Shown piece by piece: positions 5,536-5,990 of a stretch of DNA of 5,990 bases. This DNA comes from Hyphomicrobiales bacterium (GTDB lineage: Bacteria; Pseudomonadota; Alphaproteobacteria; Rhizobiales; Beijerinckiaceae): positions 1 to 5,990 of the forward strand of contig JAQGJO010000578.1 in the NCBI GenBank assembly GCA_028290595.1, in the 5' to 3' direction. The translations under genes and the position numbers were made by a program. Below the pieces are notes generated by a model. That model searched no databases, was not told the origin of the DNA, and saw only the letters and a program-made list of their open reading frames with translations. Each line of letters starts with the position of its first letter. The stretch's first letter is position 1.

Positions 5536-5990
5536 ATGAGAAGACTGCCGCTGATCGCCAGCATCTATGCCGCGACGATCGCCCTCGCTCCGGCAGCGCG
5601 CGCCGATTTCGATTCCTGCCTCGCCGGACTGCGGTCGGCAGCAGCAGCTCAAGGCGTCTCCAACGCGACCTTCGACCGGGTGATGGCCGGCGTCACGCCT
5701 GATCCCAAAGTCATCGAATCGATGAACAGCCAGCCGGAGTTCAAGACACCGATCTGGGATTATCTGGCAACCCTCGTCGATGAGCAGAAGGTCGCCGAAG
5801 GCCGGCAGATGATGAGCCGCCACGCCCAGGCCCTGGCCTCGGCGGAACAGCGCTTCGGCGTCGACCGCTACACCATTGCCGCCGTCTGGGGCGTTGAGTC
5901 GGATTACGGCAACATCGCCGGCCGCTGGTCGCTGCCGCAATCCCTGTCGACGCTCGCCTGCACCTCCAATCGCCGTCAGGCCTATTTCCG
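5536..5990 (+). CDS. Lytic murein transglycosylase, MltB-like, N-terminal part (runs off the window)
   Basis: The frame is open from the ATG at 5536 to the right edge: 151 full codons. It begins with a signal peptide (MRRLPLIAS, hydrophobic to about residue 19, cleavage after ARA at Ala23) with no lipobox, so a soluble periplasmic enzyme is expected. The mature part shows the MltB/SLT_2 pattern: DFDSCLAGLRSAAAAQGVS (24-42), then the long helical segment, then RYTIAAVWGVESDYGN (111-126). There Glu121 is the expected catalytic acid that cleaves the MurNAc-GlcNAc bond to give 1,6-anhydro products. LPQSLSTLA (133-141) follows as in the family. GGAG at 5522-5525 lies 10 bases upstream of the start. 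The 180 bases between this gene and the RidA-like gene hold repeats; TTAATCATAAT near 5479-5489 is AT-rich but gives no clear promoter pair. The C-terminal peptidoglycan-binding region, if present, is outside. Confidence 0.93.
   Translation, partial: MRRLPLIASIYAATIALAPAARADFDSCLAGLRSAAAAQGVSNATFDRVMAGVTPDPKVIESMNSQPEFKTPIWDYLATLVDEQKVAEGRQMMSRHAQALASAEQRFGVDRYTIAAVWGVESDYGNIAGRWSLPQSLSTLACTSNRRQAYF

Overview
This is a GC-rich chromosomal window that most likely comes from an alphaproteobacterium of the Hyphomicrobiales (Bradyrhizobium/Rhodopseudomonas/Xanthobacteraceae-like). The assignment rests on codon usage, the gene families, and two kinds of palindromic intergenic repeat that I associate with that order. 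No database search was possible, so genus is not assigned.

Layout. The left part is on the minus strand. It holds the first 43 codons of a NitT/TauT-type ABC transporter permease (1-130), whose start overlaps the stop of its ATPase gene (130-930). A 318-base gap (931-1248) follows, containing a palindromic repeat element (1126-1243). Next is a gene for a secreted LVIVD-repeat beta-propeller protein of unknown function (1249-2583). From about 2584 the strands diverge: a 259-base intergenic region carries a 12-bp exact tandem duplication and a good sigma70-type promoter pointing at leuD (2843-3448). The plus strand then holds a soluble cytochrome P450 (3559-4953) and, 15 bases later with a TTG start, a RidA-family protein (4969-5355). 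After that come a second palindromic repeat and two overlapping hairpins (5355-5470), then the first 151 codons of a periplasmic MltB-type lytic murein transglycosylase (5536 to the window edge).

How the genes may work together. ATPase and permease form one import system with overlapping reading frames. leuD encodes the small subunit of isopropylmalate isomerase (leucine synthesis); its leuC partner is not here. P450 and the RidA-like gene are probably one transcription unit, and the RidA-like protein lacks the arginine that defines the imine-deaminating members, so it may act on a product of the P450 or another substrate. The propeller protein and the transglycosylase are both predicted to be exported, but nothing ties them to the central metabolic genes.

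Nothing here amounts to a clear new system such as a defence island, CRISPR array or phage. The most interesting items are the P450/non-canonical RidA pair, the histidine-rich LVIVD propeller, the tandem 12-mer in the divergent promoter region, and the two mutually exclusive hairpins after the RidA-like gene.
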